The notes below the pieces were generated by a model that worked only from the letters and a program-made list of their open reading frames with translations, did not search any database and had not been told where the DNA came from. A stretch of 64,000 nt of DNA from Gammaproteobacteria bacterium (GTDB taxonomy: Bacteria; Pseudomonadota; Gammaproteobacteria; Burkholderiales; Gallionellaceae): the NCBI GenBank assembly GCA_018820925.1, contig JAHJNJ010000036.1, positions 186,001 through 250,000 on the forward strand. Reading direction: 5' to 3'. The translations under genes and the position numbers were made by a program. This document shows positions 51,326 through 59,180 of this stretch, in pieces. The first letter of the stretch is position 1; each line of letters opens with the position of its first letter.

Positions 51326-51816
51326 GATGCTTGCTCTTGTGTATTCGCCAATGCGATTGCTAGTTCATCGCGAGAAACATGCAGAATGGCAGCCAGTTTT
51401 TCAAAGGTTGAGTGGAGAATATCTCGCCGACCAGACTCAATGAGAGAGTAACTCGACTGAGAATTACCAAGCAACTCGGCTATTTTGGCTTGCGATAAGC
51501 CGGCCTTCAAACGTAATGAAGCAACAGTAGTCGTTTGAGACTCGCTTTCAACCTGCACTGCTAATCGTTGACGAGCACGAGCCAAGGCTGCGGCATGCCT
51601 AGGATTGGTTTCGCGTGAACTTACGATGTCATCAATCTCACGGTAACCAGTCGGCAGTGGGGCATGCACAACACGGTCGACCAGAACCAGCACATTTTCA
51701 GCTTTGCTTTCTGGATTTACGACGTTAAAAGGGTATACAAAACTCTTAATAACGGGGGATGTTGAGGGCGTCGTAAGCAGTGAAGATCTTCTTTGAACGT
51801 TCATGGTTTGGGTCAT
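51322..51816 (-). CDS. XRE-family HTH regulator, probable antitoxin
   Basis: A 164-residue protein with a ~90-residue variable N-terminus and a C-terminal XRE helix-turn-helix (TTTVASLRLKAGLSQAKIAELLGNSQSSYSLIESGRR). It follows a RelE-like gene and overlaps its 3' end by about 70 bp in another frame (less if the ATG at 51804 is used). The toxin-then-HTH order fits HigBA-type modules. Confidence 0.78.
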   Translation of the reverse strand: MTQTMNVQRRSSLLTTPSTSPVIKSFVYPFNVVNPESKAENVLVLVDRVVHAPLPTGYREIDDIVSSRETNPRHAAALARARQRLAVQVESESQTTTVASLRLKAGLSQAKIAELLGNSQSSYSLIESGRRDILHSTFEKLAAILHVSRDELAIALANTQEQAS

Positions 51817-52180
51817 ATTTAAAATCCCGGGTTACGATTCCAAGAATATAGTAGCGAAACTCGACAGGGTGAAACGCATACACGACTCGATACTTTGCAG
51901 CGGTACCTGTAAGCCACATAAGCTTGAGACGCCATAGGTTATATTTATATCTGGAATTTTTTGTTTCTTGCCATTCATCAACGCTATAGGGCCACTCACC
52001 ATACTCAACGTGCCCTCGGCGCGTGAGGTTATCTAACGTTTCCTGGTTATTTTTGGCTTCTTCCAGAAATGCTTCGATATCTGCACCTACGTCTTCATCT
52101 TCAACGTATATACGCTCAAGGTCATCCTCGGCATCACTATGCAGCGCAAGCGAATAAGAACGACCCGGTGAATATCTCAT
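51746..52180 (-). CDS. RelE-like toxin candidate
   Basis: A 144-residue protein with RelE/HigB-superfamily traits: LALHSDAEDDLERIYVED, an inserted acidic helical section, and the C-terminal strands AAKYRVVYAFHPVEFRYYILGIVTRDFKYD. It is longer than usual (about 100 residues) because of an internal insertion around residues 30-75. The basic catalytic residues of RelE are only partly evident. Likely toxin of the module with the following HTH protein. Confidence 0.72.
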   Translation of the reverse strand: MRYSPGRSYSLALHSDAEDDLERIYVEDEDVGADIEAFLEEAKNNQETLDNLTRRGHVEYGEWPYSVDEWQETKNSRYKYNLWRLKLMWLTGTAAKYRVVYAFHPVEFRYYILGIVTRDFKYDPNHERSKKIFTAYDALNIPRY

Positions 52181-52424
52181 ATCTCGGAAGGTATGACAAG
52201 CAAATGAAAGACCTTCAACATATAGGGGAAATCGCCAAAAAATGCAAGTTTGATGCGCTGATTTCGCTTACTTCAGGACAAATGCCGACAAAATGTGCTG
52301 GATTTTGACCTAATCAAAAGCGCGGCCCCGATTATTCTTAAACATATTGCGATGCTTACGCCTTTGATTTCCAATTTGATTTGGGGGCAGGGTGCCCCAT
52401 TAATTCAACTATGATTTGCAGTGA

Positions 52425-53396
52425 CTAACCGCTGACACCAAACGCTTTGTAAATGATCTGTCGAAGTTCATCATCACAAGCTCCGTACTCGTCTATGAGT
52501 TCGATAATACGATCTACCTGTTTCCGGCTCCTATTTGGCAGGGCGTTTACTTCGTCCAATTCTTCCTTCGTAAGCTGCTGATCCAAATAGGTGTAGGGGT
52601 CACGCTTTCTCGCAATAACAACCTGCTGGAGGATGAGGTTCCACATAGAGCGAGAATTTACAGCCTTAATCTGCCTCGTGCATCGTTGGTAGTCAGTGAT
52701 CAATGGCCCAACTTCGGTATCGATGCTTTGAAGTAGCCACTCGTGAAACTCACGCACTTCGCTTGTGTAAACAGCAATCAAGCGCCCGATGTCGATGCCA
52801 TCAGGATGTTCATTTACGAACTGTCGTGCGTGGGCATTGTACTTAGGCAATCGTGTCAACTGTTTCGGCCAGATCATGAACTTCGATGTCGAATCTTCGC
52901 CGCCACCAGATGTTAATTGCCAGCCAGGGCTGTGTAGAGTGACGTGTATCACGTCGACTCGAAGTTCTTGGATGAATCGATGCTTTGGGTTCGTCCCAAA
53001 AACTGCGTTTACGCGCGACTCATAGTCTGCCAGCTGGGCCTTCCGACTGATGGTGCGCGCTTGGTCCACCAACGACATGGCGGACGATGCAAAGATATAA
53101 AGAAGCTCTTGGAAGCGTTGTTCATACGCATTGAGGTCAGATCGTCGATTCCGGCGGAACAAACGCCCGTCTTGTGCTTCTGTATGGAAGCGAATCAGCC
53201 ACTCATCAAACTGCTTCGCGCTGCCTTCAAAAATACGTTGGACAGCTTTAAGGGAGTCTAGCTGCGAAGCAAAGGTGTGACCGGGATGTTCATTGACCCA
53301 GTCTTGTGCTTGGCTGTAGTTTCTCCATGCCGCAGCAACAAGGTCATCATCATTCCACGGAAGTGGCCCGAGGTTGTAGTGGGTGTGCAATTTCAT
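52425..53396 (-). CDS. Hypothetical protein with HEPN-like motif region
   Basis: A 323-residue, mainly helical soluble protein. Residues 139-151 (HRFIQELRVDVIH) keep the R-x4-H spacing of HEPN nucleases but have Val instead of the usual Asn after Arg, so activity is doubtful. It is followed by KFMIWPKQLTRLPKYNAHARQF and a helical tail with EEVREFHEWL-like pattern. It lies 45 bp downstream of another HEPN-like gene. AT-richer than the core genes of this window. Function unknown. Confidence 0.7.
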   Translation of the reverse strand: MKLHTHYNLGPLPWNDDDLVAAAWRNYSQAQDWVNEHPGHTFASQLDSLKAVQRIFEGSAKQFDEWLIRFHTEAQDGRLFRRNRRSDLNAYEQRFQELLYIFASSAMSLVDQARTISRKAQLADYESRVNAVFGTNPKHRFIQELRVDVIHVTLHSPGWQLTSGGGEDSTSKFMIWPKQLTRLPKYNAHARQFVNEHPDGIDIGRLIAVYTSEVREFHEWLLQSIDTEVGPLITDYQRCTRQIKAVNSRSMWNLILQQVVIARKRDPYTYLDQQLTKEELDEVNALPNRSRKQVDRIIELIDEYGACDDELRQIIYKAFGVSG

Positions 53397-53441
53397 CGAT
53401 TGTTTAGTTACCCCAAATTTGCGCGCGGTCGCTGGGAATAG

Positions 53442-54188
53442 CTAGGGGCCAAGTGGCGGCAATGTGGATAGACCACTCATATTCTGCTCAGGTAAATAGG
53501 TCGAGAACGAACCGAGTTTTGTTTCGATCGACTGTGCGGCCCTGTAAAAGTAGAGCATTGCTTCATCACCATAAAACTTCGAATGGAAATCGTGAATATT
53601 TCTCAAGTTTATATCGAGGTTTTCAATTATGCCCGCCAGCTTCAAGCGCTCAGCGGGTTTCTGAAGTGGGTTACGGTCTAACGTGCCCTTAAAAGAGTTC
53701 AGGTCCTCACCATCCTCAAAATCCATGATGAGGTTTCGGCCGTGCGCAAACACGTTACGGATCGCACCTAGCGCGAGCATATCCTTGGAAAGTTCCGAAC
53801 CCAGGATATCTTGGAGATTCTCTGGAAATACTCGGCTGAAAATATCTATCAGTCTTAATAAAGGTGCCGATTCGACCTCTGCCTCCAATTTCTCCGCCAT
53901 TTGGCGTATGGAAGCAGCAAGCGGGCCATTAGAGCACTCTTGGTCTGTTCCATTGTCACTGTGTATCACAGGAGGCGCATCTTCCCAATTGACCCCTCGA
54001 CGAATGAAAAACAAACGTAAACAAATAACTTTGGACAGTTCAGACTCAATGTGGCCACATAGCGTCAAATAGAAAAACTGTGCAAAGCCGCGCTTCTCCT
54101 TATCAAGGAGTTCCTTGCGCGCTTCCCATGCTTTTGCAAGAAAGGATTTGCTGTTTGAAATAGTGGGAGAGCTCGTGCGTGCTGCCAT
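53442..54188 (-). CDS. HEPN-domain-like protein
   Basis: A 248-residue protein with the HEPN ribonuclease motif RNVFAHG at residues 144-150 (R144, N145, H149: RNxxxH). The rest is helical, with a possible dimer helix (KGFAQFFYLTLCGHIESELSKVI, approximately residues 33-56) that is common in MAE_28990/MAE_18760-type HEPN proteins. Such proteins are often toxins or abortive-infection RNases. It lies directly upstream of the second HEPN-like gene. Confidence 0.72.
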   Translation of the reverse strand: MAARTSSPTISNSKSFLAKAWEARKELLDKEKRGFAQFFYLTLCGHIESELSKVICLRLFFIRRGVNWEDAPPVIHSDNGTDQECSNGPLAASIRQMAEKLEAEVESAPLLRLIDIFSRVFPENLQDILGSELSKDMLALGAIRNVFAHGRNLIMDFEDGEDLNSFKGTLDRNPLQKPAERLKLAGIIENLDINLRNIHDFHSKFYGDEAMLYFYRAAQSIETKLGSFSTYLPEQNMSGLSTLPPLGP

Positions 54189-54690
54189 AATGGCCTCAGA
54201 TATCTATAAGTGAAAATTGACCGCATCGAAAAGAAATCGACTCCGGTACATATCGATATTAGTTACGACGGCAACGGCAAGCCCGGAATAAGGGGTCTGG
54301 CGCAGAACCATGAGTCTGAATGGGATGTCGTATGCCGTCGCCCGGGCAACAAAACGGATCGCCTGCAACGCGAGCCAGCAAGGGGTTGGCATCGGAGAAG
54401 ATAGCCATGAATCTGTGCAACATCAATTGGACGCGAAGCGGCACCAACAATCTTCTGGGGCGGTAAAGACCGCCAGGGCGAAAGCAGAACACCGCTGATC
54501 GCTTGATCCTGATGGGTGACTGGCGCGATTCGTTCGCAGCCATGAATGAAGAAACGGGTGCGATTTATTAGTTGAACGGGGATTGGAATTGAAAAAACTG
54601 GCGGCTGATGCCGCCATGGAATTGTTTACTCGCTTGACGAAGGTCGGCTAATGGGCGACCCCTTTGGCTACGACCCCTTTGGCTACGCGT
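54189..54690. other. Degenerate region without a supported gene
   Basis: About 500 bp with only short broken frames (for example a piece encoding MGDWRDSFAAMNEETGAIY near 54510-54565 and one encoding AADAAMELFTRLTKVG near 54600-54650). It looks like decayed coding sequence. A tandem 15-bp duplication (ACCCCTTTGGCTACG twice) is at 54658-54688. Confidence 0.45.
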
Positions 54691-55125
54691 TTAACCATTG
54701 TCTGGGCGCTTCATCGCCAGGACTGATACGCCATATAGCGCACCGTCTACTACCTCTGGGTTCAGATGCTCTATATCGAATGAATTCCCCAACTTGCTAG
54801 CCCACCTTCCGTCAACCAGTTGGCGTGCCATATGTGTTGGTTTTCCGTTAACTGCGTACAATGCCACTTTCTCGAAACCCTGCTCTTTGTCATAGTCTGC
54901 ACACAATTCATAGCCAAGGGTAGCAAAAGCATCCTTAAAAGAATCGATAGTCTCTTGTCGAGAAATACCATTAGGCCAGTAATAACCAGGTGCCGGCCAC
55001 CACCAATGGCTAGCATCGCCAGCCGCCCAAGCAATGCAATTGTACTCAGGCGTACGAGGGCTCGTTATCTTGTGATTGTTATCTGAAAAATAGGGGAATG
55101 CTGTGCTAGGAGGTAAAAATGCCAT
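54691..55125 (-). CDS. DUF7689-like protein with cysteine-peptidase-type NC/H motif
   Basis: A 144-residue protein with the pattern EYNCIAWAAGD (Asn29-Cys30), then THMARQLVDGRWASKLG with His98 and FDIEHLNPE. The Cys, His and Asp order resembles a compact papain-like/NlpC-type fold, which would make it a cysteine peptidase or transamidase-like enzyme; no activity is established. The frame is open to 55203, but the ATG at 55125 fits the family start. It lies 10 bp after the next gene's stop; these two genes probably act together. Confidence 0.75.
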   Translation of the reverse strand: MAFLPPSTAFPYFSDNNHKITSPRTPEYNCIAWAAGDASHWWWPAPGYYWPNGISRQETIDSFKDAFATLGYELCADYDKEQGFEKVALYAVNGKPTHMARQLVDGRWASKLGNSFDIEHLNPEVVDGALYGVSVLAMKRPDNG

Positions 55126-55135
55126 GGTGTTCGAC

Positions 55136-55663
55136 TTATATGTATCCTTCCGTCTTGCCCCAAGCAAGCCAAGCTTTGGCCATCTTAGATACGTCGCCTG
55201 CATCCTGTTCGTTGACCGGATTATGTCTTGTTATTGCTTTAAGGGCCCAAAACCAATGATCAGAGGATTTCGCTAAATCCTGCAGAATTAGGGGAACAAC
55301 AGATTCGCCAAGTCCAATGATTTGCTGATATGACTCATTCATAGCCATTTCATAGGGTGAAGACAAAAATTCAGTTTCGTCTCGCCACTGAGTTCTCAGC
55401 GTATTGAAAGTCTCTTCTATTGCGATAGGCATAGACTTTCTTGATACTGAATAAACTGCGCACCCAAGCTTTTCTACAAAAACGCGTTTGTACTCACCAG
55501 CAGCACTTCCTGGTGTCACATACCAAGTTTCTCTTGCATCAAATATCAAATCATTGCTTTTCTCTGCCACATACTTCGGGGCGTCCAAAAGAAAACCTTT
55601 GATGGCGCCAAACCCTCTTACCGGCTTAGGTTCAAAATAGCATGTTGGTGAAAAAGTGGTCAT
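55136..55663 (-). CDS. Hypothetical protein paired with the DUF7689-like gene
   Basis: A 175-residue protein in two parts. The N-terminal ~90 residues (CYFEPKPVRGFGAIKGFLL...) are beta-rich. The C-terminal part (ESYQQIIGLGESVVPLILQDL, WFWALKAITRHNPV, MAKAWLAWGKTEGYI) is a helical module I have seen linked with DUF7689 genes in other bacteria. Together they may form a two-gene system, possibly toxin-immunity or defence; this is inference. Confidence 0.7.
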   Translation of the reverse strand: MTTFSPTCYFEPKPVRGFGAIKGFLLDAPKYVAEKSNDLIFDARETWYVTPGSAAGEYKRVFVEKLGCAVYSVSRKSMPIAIEETFNTLRTQWRDETEFLSSPYEMAMNESYQQIIGLGESVVPLILQDLAKSSDHWFWALKAITRHNPVNEQDAGDVSKMAKAWLAWGKTEGYI

Positions 55664-55679
55664 GTCTGTTCAACTGAAT

Positions 55680-56351
55680 CTAGTTATCTATATAGGGGAG
55701 TTTATCCACAGTGACAATTGCCTTAATTGCTTTGGCCTTCTTTTGCGAGCGCTGGAGTGTTTCTATGAGGCTCTCAATATCTTCGTCATCCAGAGCGACA
55801 AATAACTCTCTTTCCTCTCCGTTTTCAAAGTATTCAAGCTTTAAATTATGTGAAACGAAAAGCGCACTAATTTGCGACTCGTTGGAGCCAAACACAGGCC
55901 GAATATCCGTTAAGACTCTTGAGCCAGTGAAAATACGCGAATGTTCAGAAACAATATCAACCGCTTTCGATAAACATAACAGCGAATCTATACTGAAAAG
56001 CTTTTCGAGAATACTGCGGAACTTAGTCCAATCTGTCTTCGAAAACTGTTTGCCAAATTCGTCATTCTCTTTGAGGGCTTTTATTACATCGTCCAAAAAG
56101 GTATCTAGCTTTCGATTCGAGTAACTATAAGTGACATGTAGGGAAAAAACAGTTCTTAACAATATTTGAAGATCGGTTAGTGCAATCAATTTGACTTCTT
56201 GCTGCACTGCGGAGAAGAATTTTTCTCTATCAAATGACAAAGGGACTCGAATCAGTGCAGATATAAGTTCTTGCAGCCCATCGGGCTGAAGTCCTTGAAG
56301 TATGTCTAGACCTTTAAAACCTTCGGCTGGAATTCGAAGCTTTTCACTCAT
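55680..56351 (-). CDS. Hypothetical protein
   Basis: A 223-residue soluble protein, helical in its first ~150 residues (LQELISALIRVPLSFDREKFFSAVQQEV) and ending in a possible beta sheet (NLKLEYFENGEERELFVALDDEDI plus KAIKAIVTVDKLPYIDN). It is the first gene of the three-gene run with the DUF7689-like pair. The base composition is AT-rich relative to nif and par genes, which suggests acquisition. No family recognised. Confidence 0.68.
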   Translation of the reverse strand: MSEKLRIPAEGFKGLDILQGLQPDGLQELISALIRVPLSFDREKFFSAVQQEVKLIALTDLQILLRTVFSLHVTYSYSNRKLDTFLDDVIKALKENDEFGKQFSKTDWTKFRSILEKLFSIDSLLCLSKAVDIVSEHSRIFTGSRVLTDIRPVFGSNESQISALFVSHNLKLEYFENGEERELFVALDDEDIESLIETLQRSQKKAKAIKAIVTVDKLPYIDN

Positions 56352-56554
56352 TAATTTGCCTTTGCATATTTAACGACAATAAATCATGCGGTTACTGATG
56401 TGAGACGCTGTTGATAATTTCCTTCATTGACTTATAACAAATGTTGGCCATATGAGCAACCAGTAGACAGGAGCCTCATTCGCCATGCATCAATGCAGGC
56501 CATACAAAAATTGGACCAAGGGATGCGGCAACCAAAATCAAAGGAAACTAATTT

Positions 56555-58912
56555 CTATTCAAACCTCAACCCCTTCAACTTAGTCTCAACCACCTTCCCA
56601 GCCCTCGCCCTAGCCCCAAAGTACCCCTGCAATTCCTTCCCGCCAATCTTCAACTGCTGCACCTTGCTACCCGCCGTACCGCTCAACGTCACTGCCGGTT
56701 GATTCACCACCGTGCAAGCCGTCAGCTCGTCGCCTTCCTTCAGGTCGATGAGCATCATGCCCTTGCCGCCGCCTTGCAGCAGCTTCAGTTCCGAGAGCAT
56801 GAACACCAGCAGCCGGTTCTGCTTGCTCACCACGGCGACCAGTGAATTCTGCGTCGGGGTCACGATGACCGGCGGCAGGATGGTTTCTTCTTTCACGCTG
56901 ATGAACTGTTTGCCCGCCTTGGTGCGGCCGACCATGTCGCCGATGAAGCAGGGGAAGCCGTAACCCGCGCTGGTGGAGATGAGCACGGGCGTCTCTGCCT
57001 TGCCGCACAGCGCCTGCACGATCTTCGCACCGGGCGCGATCTCGATGAAGGTGGCGAGCGGTGCGCCGTCGCCGCGGCCGGTGGGCAGCGACGAGACGGG
57101 GATGCTGCACACGCGGCCGTTGCTGCAGATGACGATGACGTTGTCGGTGGTGCGCACCTCGTAGGTGGCGGCGATGCTGTCGCCGTCCTTGAAGGCGATG
57201 CTGCTGGCGTCGATGCCGTGGCCCAGTCTTGTGCGCACCCAGAAGCGTTGCGAGATGAACACTGTCACGGGTTCGTCGCTCACTTGCGCGGTCACCTTGG
57301 TCACCTGCGCTTCTTCGATCAGCGTGCGGCGCTCGTCGCCGTAGGTCTTGGCGTCGGCTTCGATCTCGCTCACCACCAGTTCGCGCAGCGCATCTTCGCT
57401 GCCCAATACTCGTTTGAGTTCCTTGGCTTCGGACTTCAGTTCCTTGATCTCTTTTTCGATCTTGATGCCTTCCAGTCGCGCCAACTGGCGCAGGCGGATT
57501 TCGAGGATGTCTTCGGCCTGGCGTTCGCTCAGGTCGAACTTCTTCATCAGGTCTTCCTTCGGGTTGTCTGAATTGCGGATGAGCTTGATCACTGCGTCCA
57601 CGTTCAGGTACACCACCATGCGGCCGTCGAGGATGTGCAGGCGGTCGTTGACCTGGCCGAGGCGGAAATCGCAGCGGCGCGTGACGGTGCGCAGGCGGAA
57701 TTCCACCCACTCGCGCAGCACCTGCGCCAGCGACTTCTGCTGCGGGCGGCTGTCGAGGCCGATCATGGTGAGGTTGACCGACACCGAGTTCTGCAAACTG
57801 GTGTGGGTGAGCAGCACCGCCATCATGTCGTCCGGGTTCAGCTTCGAGGTCTTGGGCTGGAACACCAGACGGATCTTCTGCGACTTGTCCGATTCGTCGG
57901 CCACCGCATCCAGCACCGAAAGGATGAGCTGCTTGTTCTGCGTCTGTTCCGGCGTGAGCGATTTCTTGTTGGCCTTGACCTTGGGGTTGGTCAGCTCGTC
58001 GATCTCTTCCAGCACCTTCTGCGCCGAAACGCCATGCGGGAATTCGCTTACCACCACCTGCCACTGGCCGCGCGCCAGTTGCTCGATGCTCCAGCGTGCG
58101 CGCATCTTCAGCGAGCCGCGTCCGCTGGAGTAAGCATCGCGGATGTCGGCAGCGGACGAGATGATCTGCCCGCCGCCGGGAAAGTCCGGCCCGCTGATGT
58201 AAGACAGCAGCTTGTCGTCCTTGAGGTTGGGGTTCTTCGCCAGCATGACGGCGGCCTTGGCGACTTCTTTCAGGTTATGCGAAGGAATCTCGGTCGCCAT
58301 GCCCACCGCAATGCCGGATGCGCCATTGAGCAGCACCATCGGCAGGCGTGCGGGTAGCATCGCCGGTTCCTGGAATGCGCCGTCGTAGTTGGGGATGAAA
58401 TCCACCGTGCCCTTGTCCAGCTCGGACAGCAGCAGACCGGCGATGGGCGTGAGCCGCGCCTCGGTGTAACGCATCGCCGCTGCGTTGTCGCCATCGCGCG
58501 AACCGAAGTTGCCCTGGCCGTCGACCAGCGGATAACGCATCGCAAAATCCTGCGCCAACCGCACCATCGCCTCATAAGCGGAAGAGTCGCCGTGCGGGTG
58601 ATACTTACCCAGCACGTCGCCCACCACGCGCGCCGACTTCACATGCTTGTTGCCATGCGTGAGGCCCATGCGCAGCATGGAGAACAGGATGCGGCGCTGT
58701 ACGGGTTTCTGCCCGTCGCAGACTTCGGGCAGCGCGCGGCCCTTGACCACGGAGACGGCATATTCGAGATAGGCGCGCTCGGCGTAGTTGGCGATGAGCA
58801 CTTCGTCACCGTCGGGGACGGGGGCGAGCGGGGCGAATTGGGGCTTGCCTCCTGCTTGGGCGGGGGCTTCTGGTTCTGGGGTGTCTTGTGGTTCGTTTTC
58901 GTTCGTTGTCAT
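56555..58912 (-). CDS. parC: DNA topoisomerase IV subunit A (ParC)
   Basis: The 785-residue protein decatenates replicated chromosomes together with ParE. The breakage-reunion domain (residues ~40-500) has [20 protein letters not shown] and the active-site Tyr149 in [11 protein letters not shown]. The quinolone-determining positions corresponding to E. coli Ser80 and Glu84 are Ser110 and Glu114, both wild type. A coiled-coil and a short six-blade-type C-terminal domain follow; there is no GyrA box. A 30-residue Pro/Glu-rich N-terminus precedes the fold. parE lies upstream on the same strand. Confidence 0.96.
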   Translation of the reverse strand: MTTNENEPQDTPEPEAPAQAGGKPQFAPLAPVPDGDEVLIANYAERAYLEYAVSVVKGRALPEVCDGQKPVQRRILFSMLRMGLTHGNKHVKSARVVGDVLGKYHPHGDSSAYEAMVRLAQDFAMRYPLVDGQGNFGSRDGDNAAAMRYTEARLTPIAGLLLSELDKGTVDFIPNYDGAFQEPAMLPARLPMVLLNGASGIAVGMATEIPSHNLKEVAKAAVMLAKNPNLKDDKLLSYISGPDFPGGGQIISSAADIRDAYSSGRGSLKMRARWSIEQLARGQWQVVVSEFPHGVSAQKVLEEIDELTNPKVKANKKSLTPEQTQNKQLILSVLDAVADESDKSQKIRLVFQPKTSKLNPDDMMAVLLTHTSLQNSVSVNLTMIGLDSRPQQKSLAQVLREWVEFRLRTVTRRCDFRLGQVNDRLHILDGRMVVYLNVDAVIKLIRNSDNPKEDLMKKFDLSERQAEDILEIRLRQLARLEGIKIEKEIKELKSEAKELKRVLGSEDALRELVVSEIEADAKTYGDERRTLIEEAQVTKVTAQVSDEPVTVFISQRFWVRTRLGHGIDASSIAFKDGDSIAATYEVRTTDNVIVICSNGRVCSIPVSSLPTGRGDGAPLATFIEIAPGAKIVQALCGKAETPVLISTSAGYGFPCFIGDMVGRTKAGKQFISVKEETILPPVIVTPTQNSLVAVVSKQNRLLVFMLSELKLLQGGGKGMMLIDLKEGDELTACTVVNQPAVTLSGTAGSKVQQLKIGGKELQGYFGARARAGKVVETKLKGLRFE

Positions 58913-58972
58913 TCTTGTACTTGCCGTATTGATTCGTTATTCAAACATCCGTTTGCTCTGCGTCCTTTAATC

Positions 58973-59124
58973 CCGTTCGCCCTGAGCTTGTCGAAGGGTT
59001 GAACGGCACTCGGTCCGTACTTATCAAAGTGCTGGCCAAATGTTTTGCTTCATTTGAAACAATTCTATTAGTTCCGATCCTGTCGGCGCGCCGTTCAACC
59101 CTTCGACAGGCTCAGGGCGAACGG
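58973..59124. repeat. Inverted pair of GTTCGCCCTGAGC-type repeats between parE and parC
   Basis: CCGTTCGCCCTGAGCTTGTCGAAGGG plus TTGAACGG at 58973-59006 and its near-exact inverse at 59091-59124, separated by 84 bp. Such paired REP sequences form long hairpins. Related single copies occur near 24257 and 62651. Confidence 0.85.
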
Positions 59125-59180
59125 AGGAAAGAGTTGGCTGGTATTCCATTTATGGTTCGAACGGAATTAATGATGTCATC

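Noticed and set aside
52201-52308. Short plus-strand frame beginning MKDLQHIGEIAKKCKFDALISL.
   Set aside because: It looks protein-like and could be a remnant, but it has only 35 codons, no ribosome site and no family I can name.
50000-56500. Search for a CRISPR array, integrase or tRNA-linked att site at the island.
   Set aside because: No regularly spaced repeats, integrase motifs or tRNA-like cloverleaf were seen.
56667-58064. 465-codon minus-strand frame inside parC.
   Set aside because: It lies in another frame of parC and has the Arg/Gly/His-rich composition of a shadow frame; parC itself is unmistakable.
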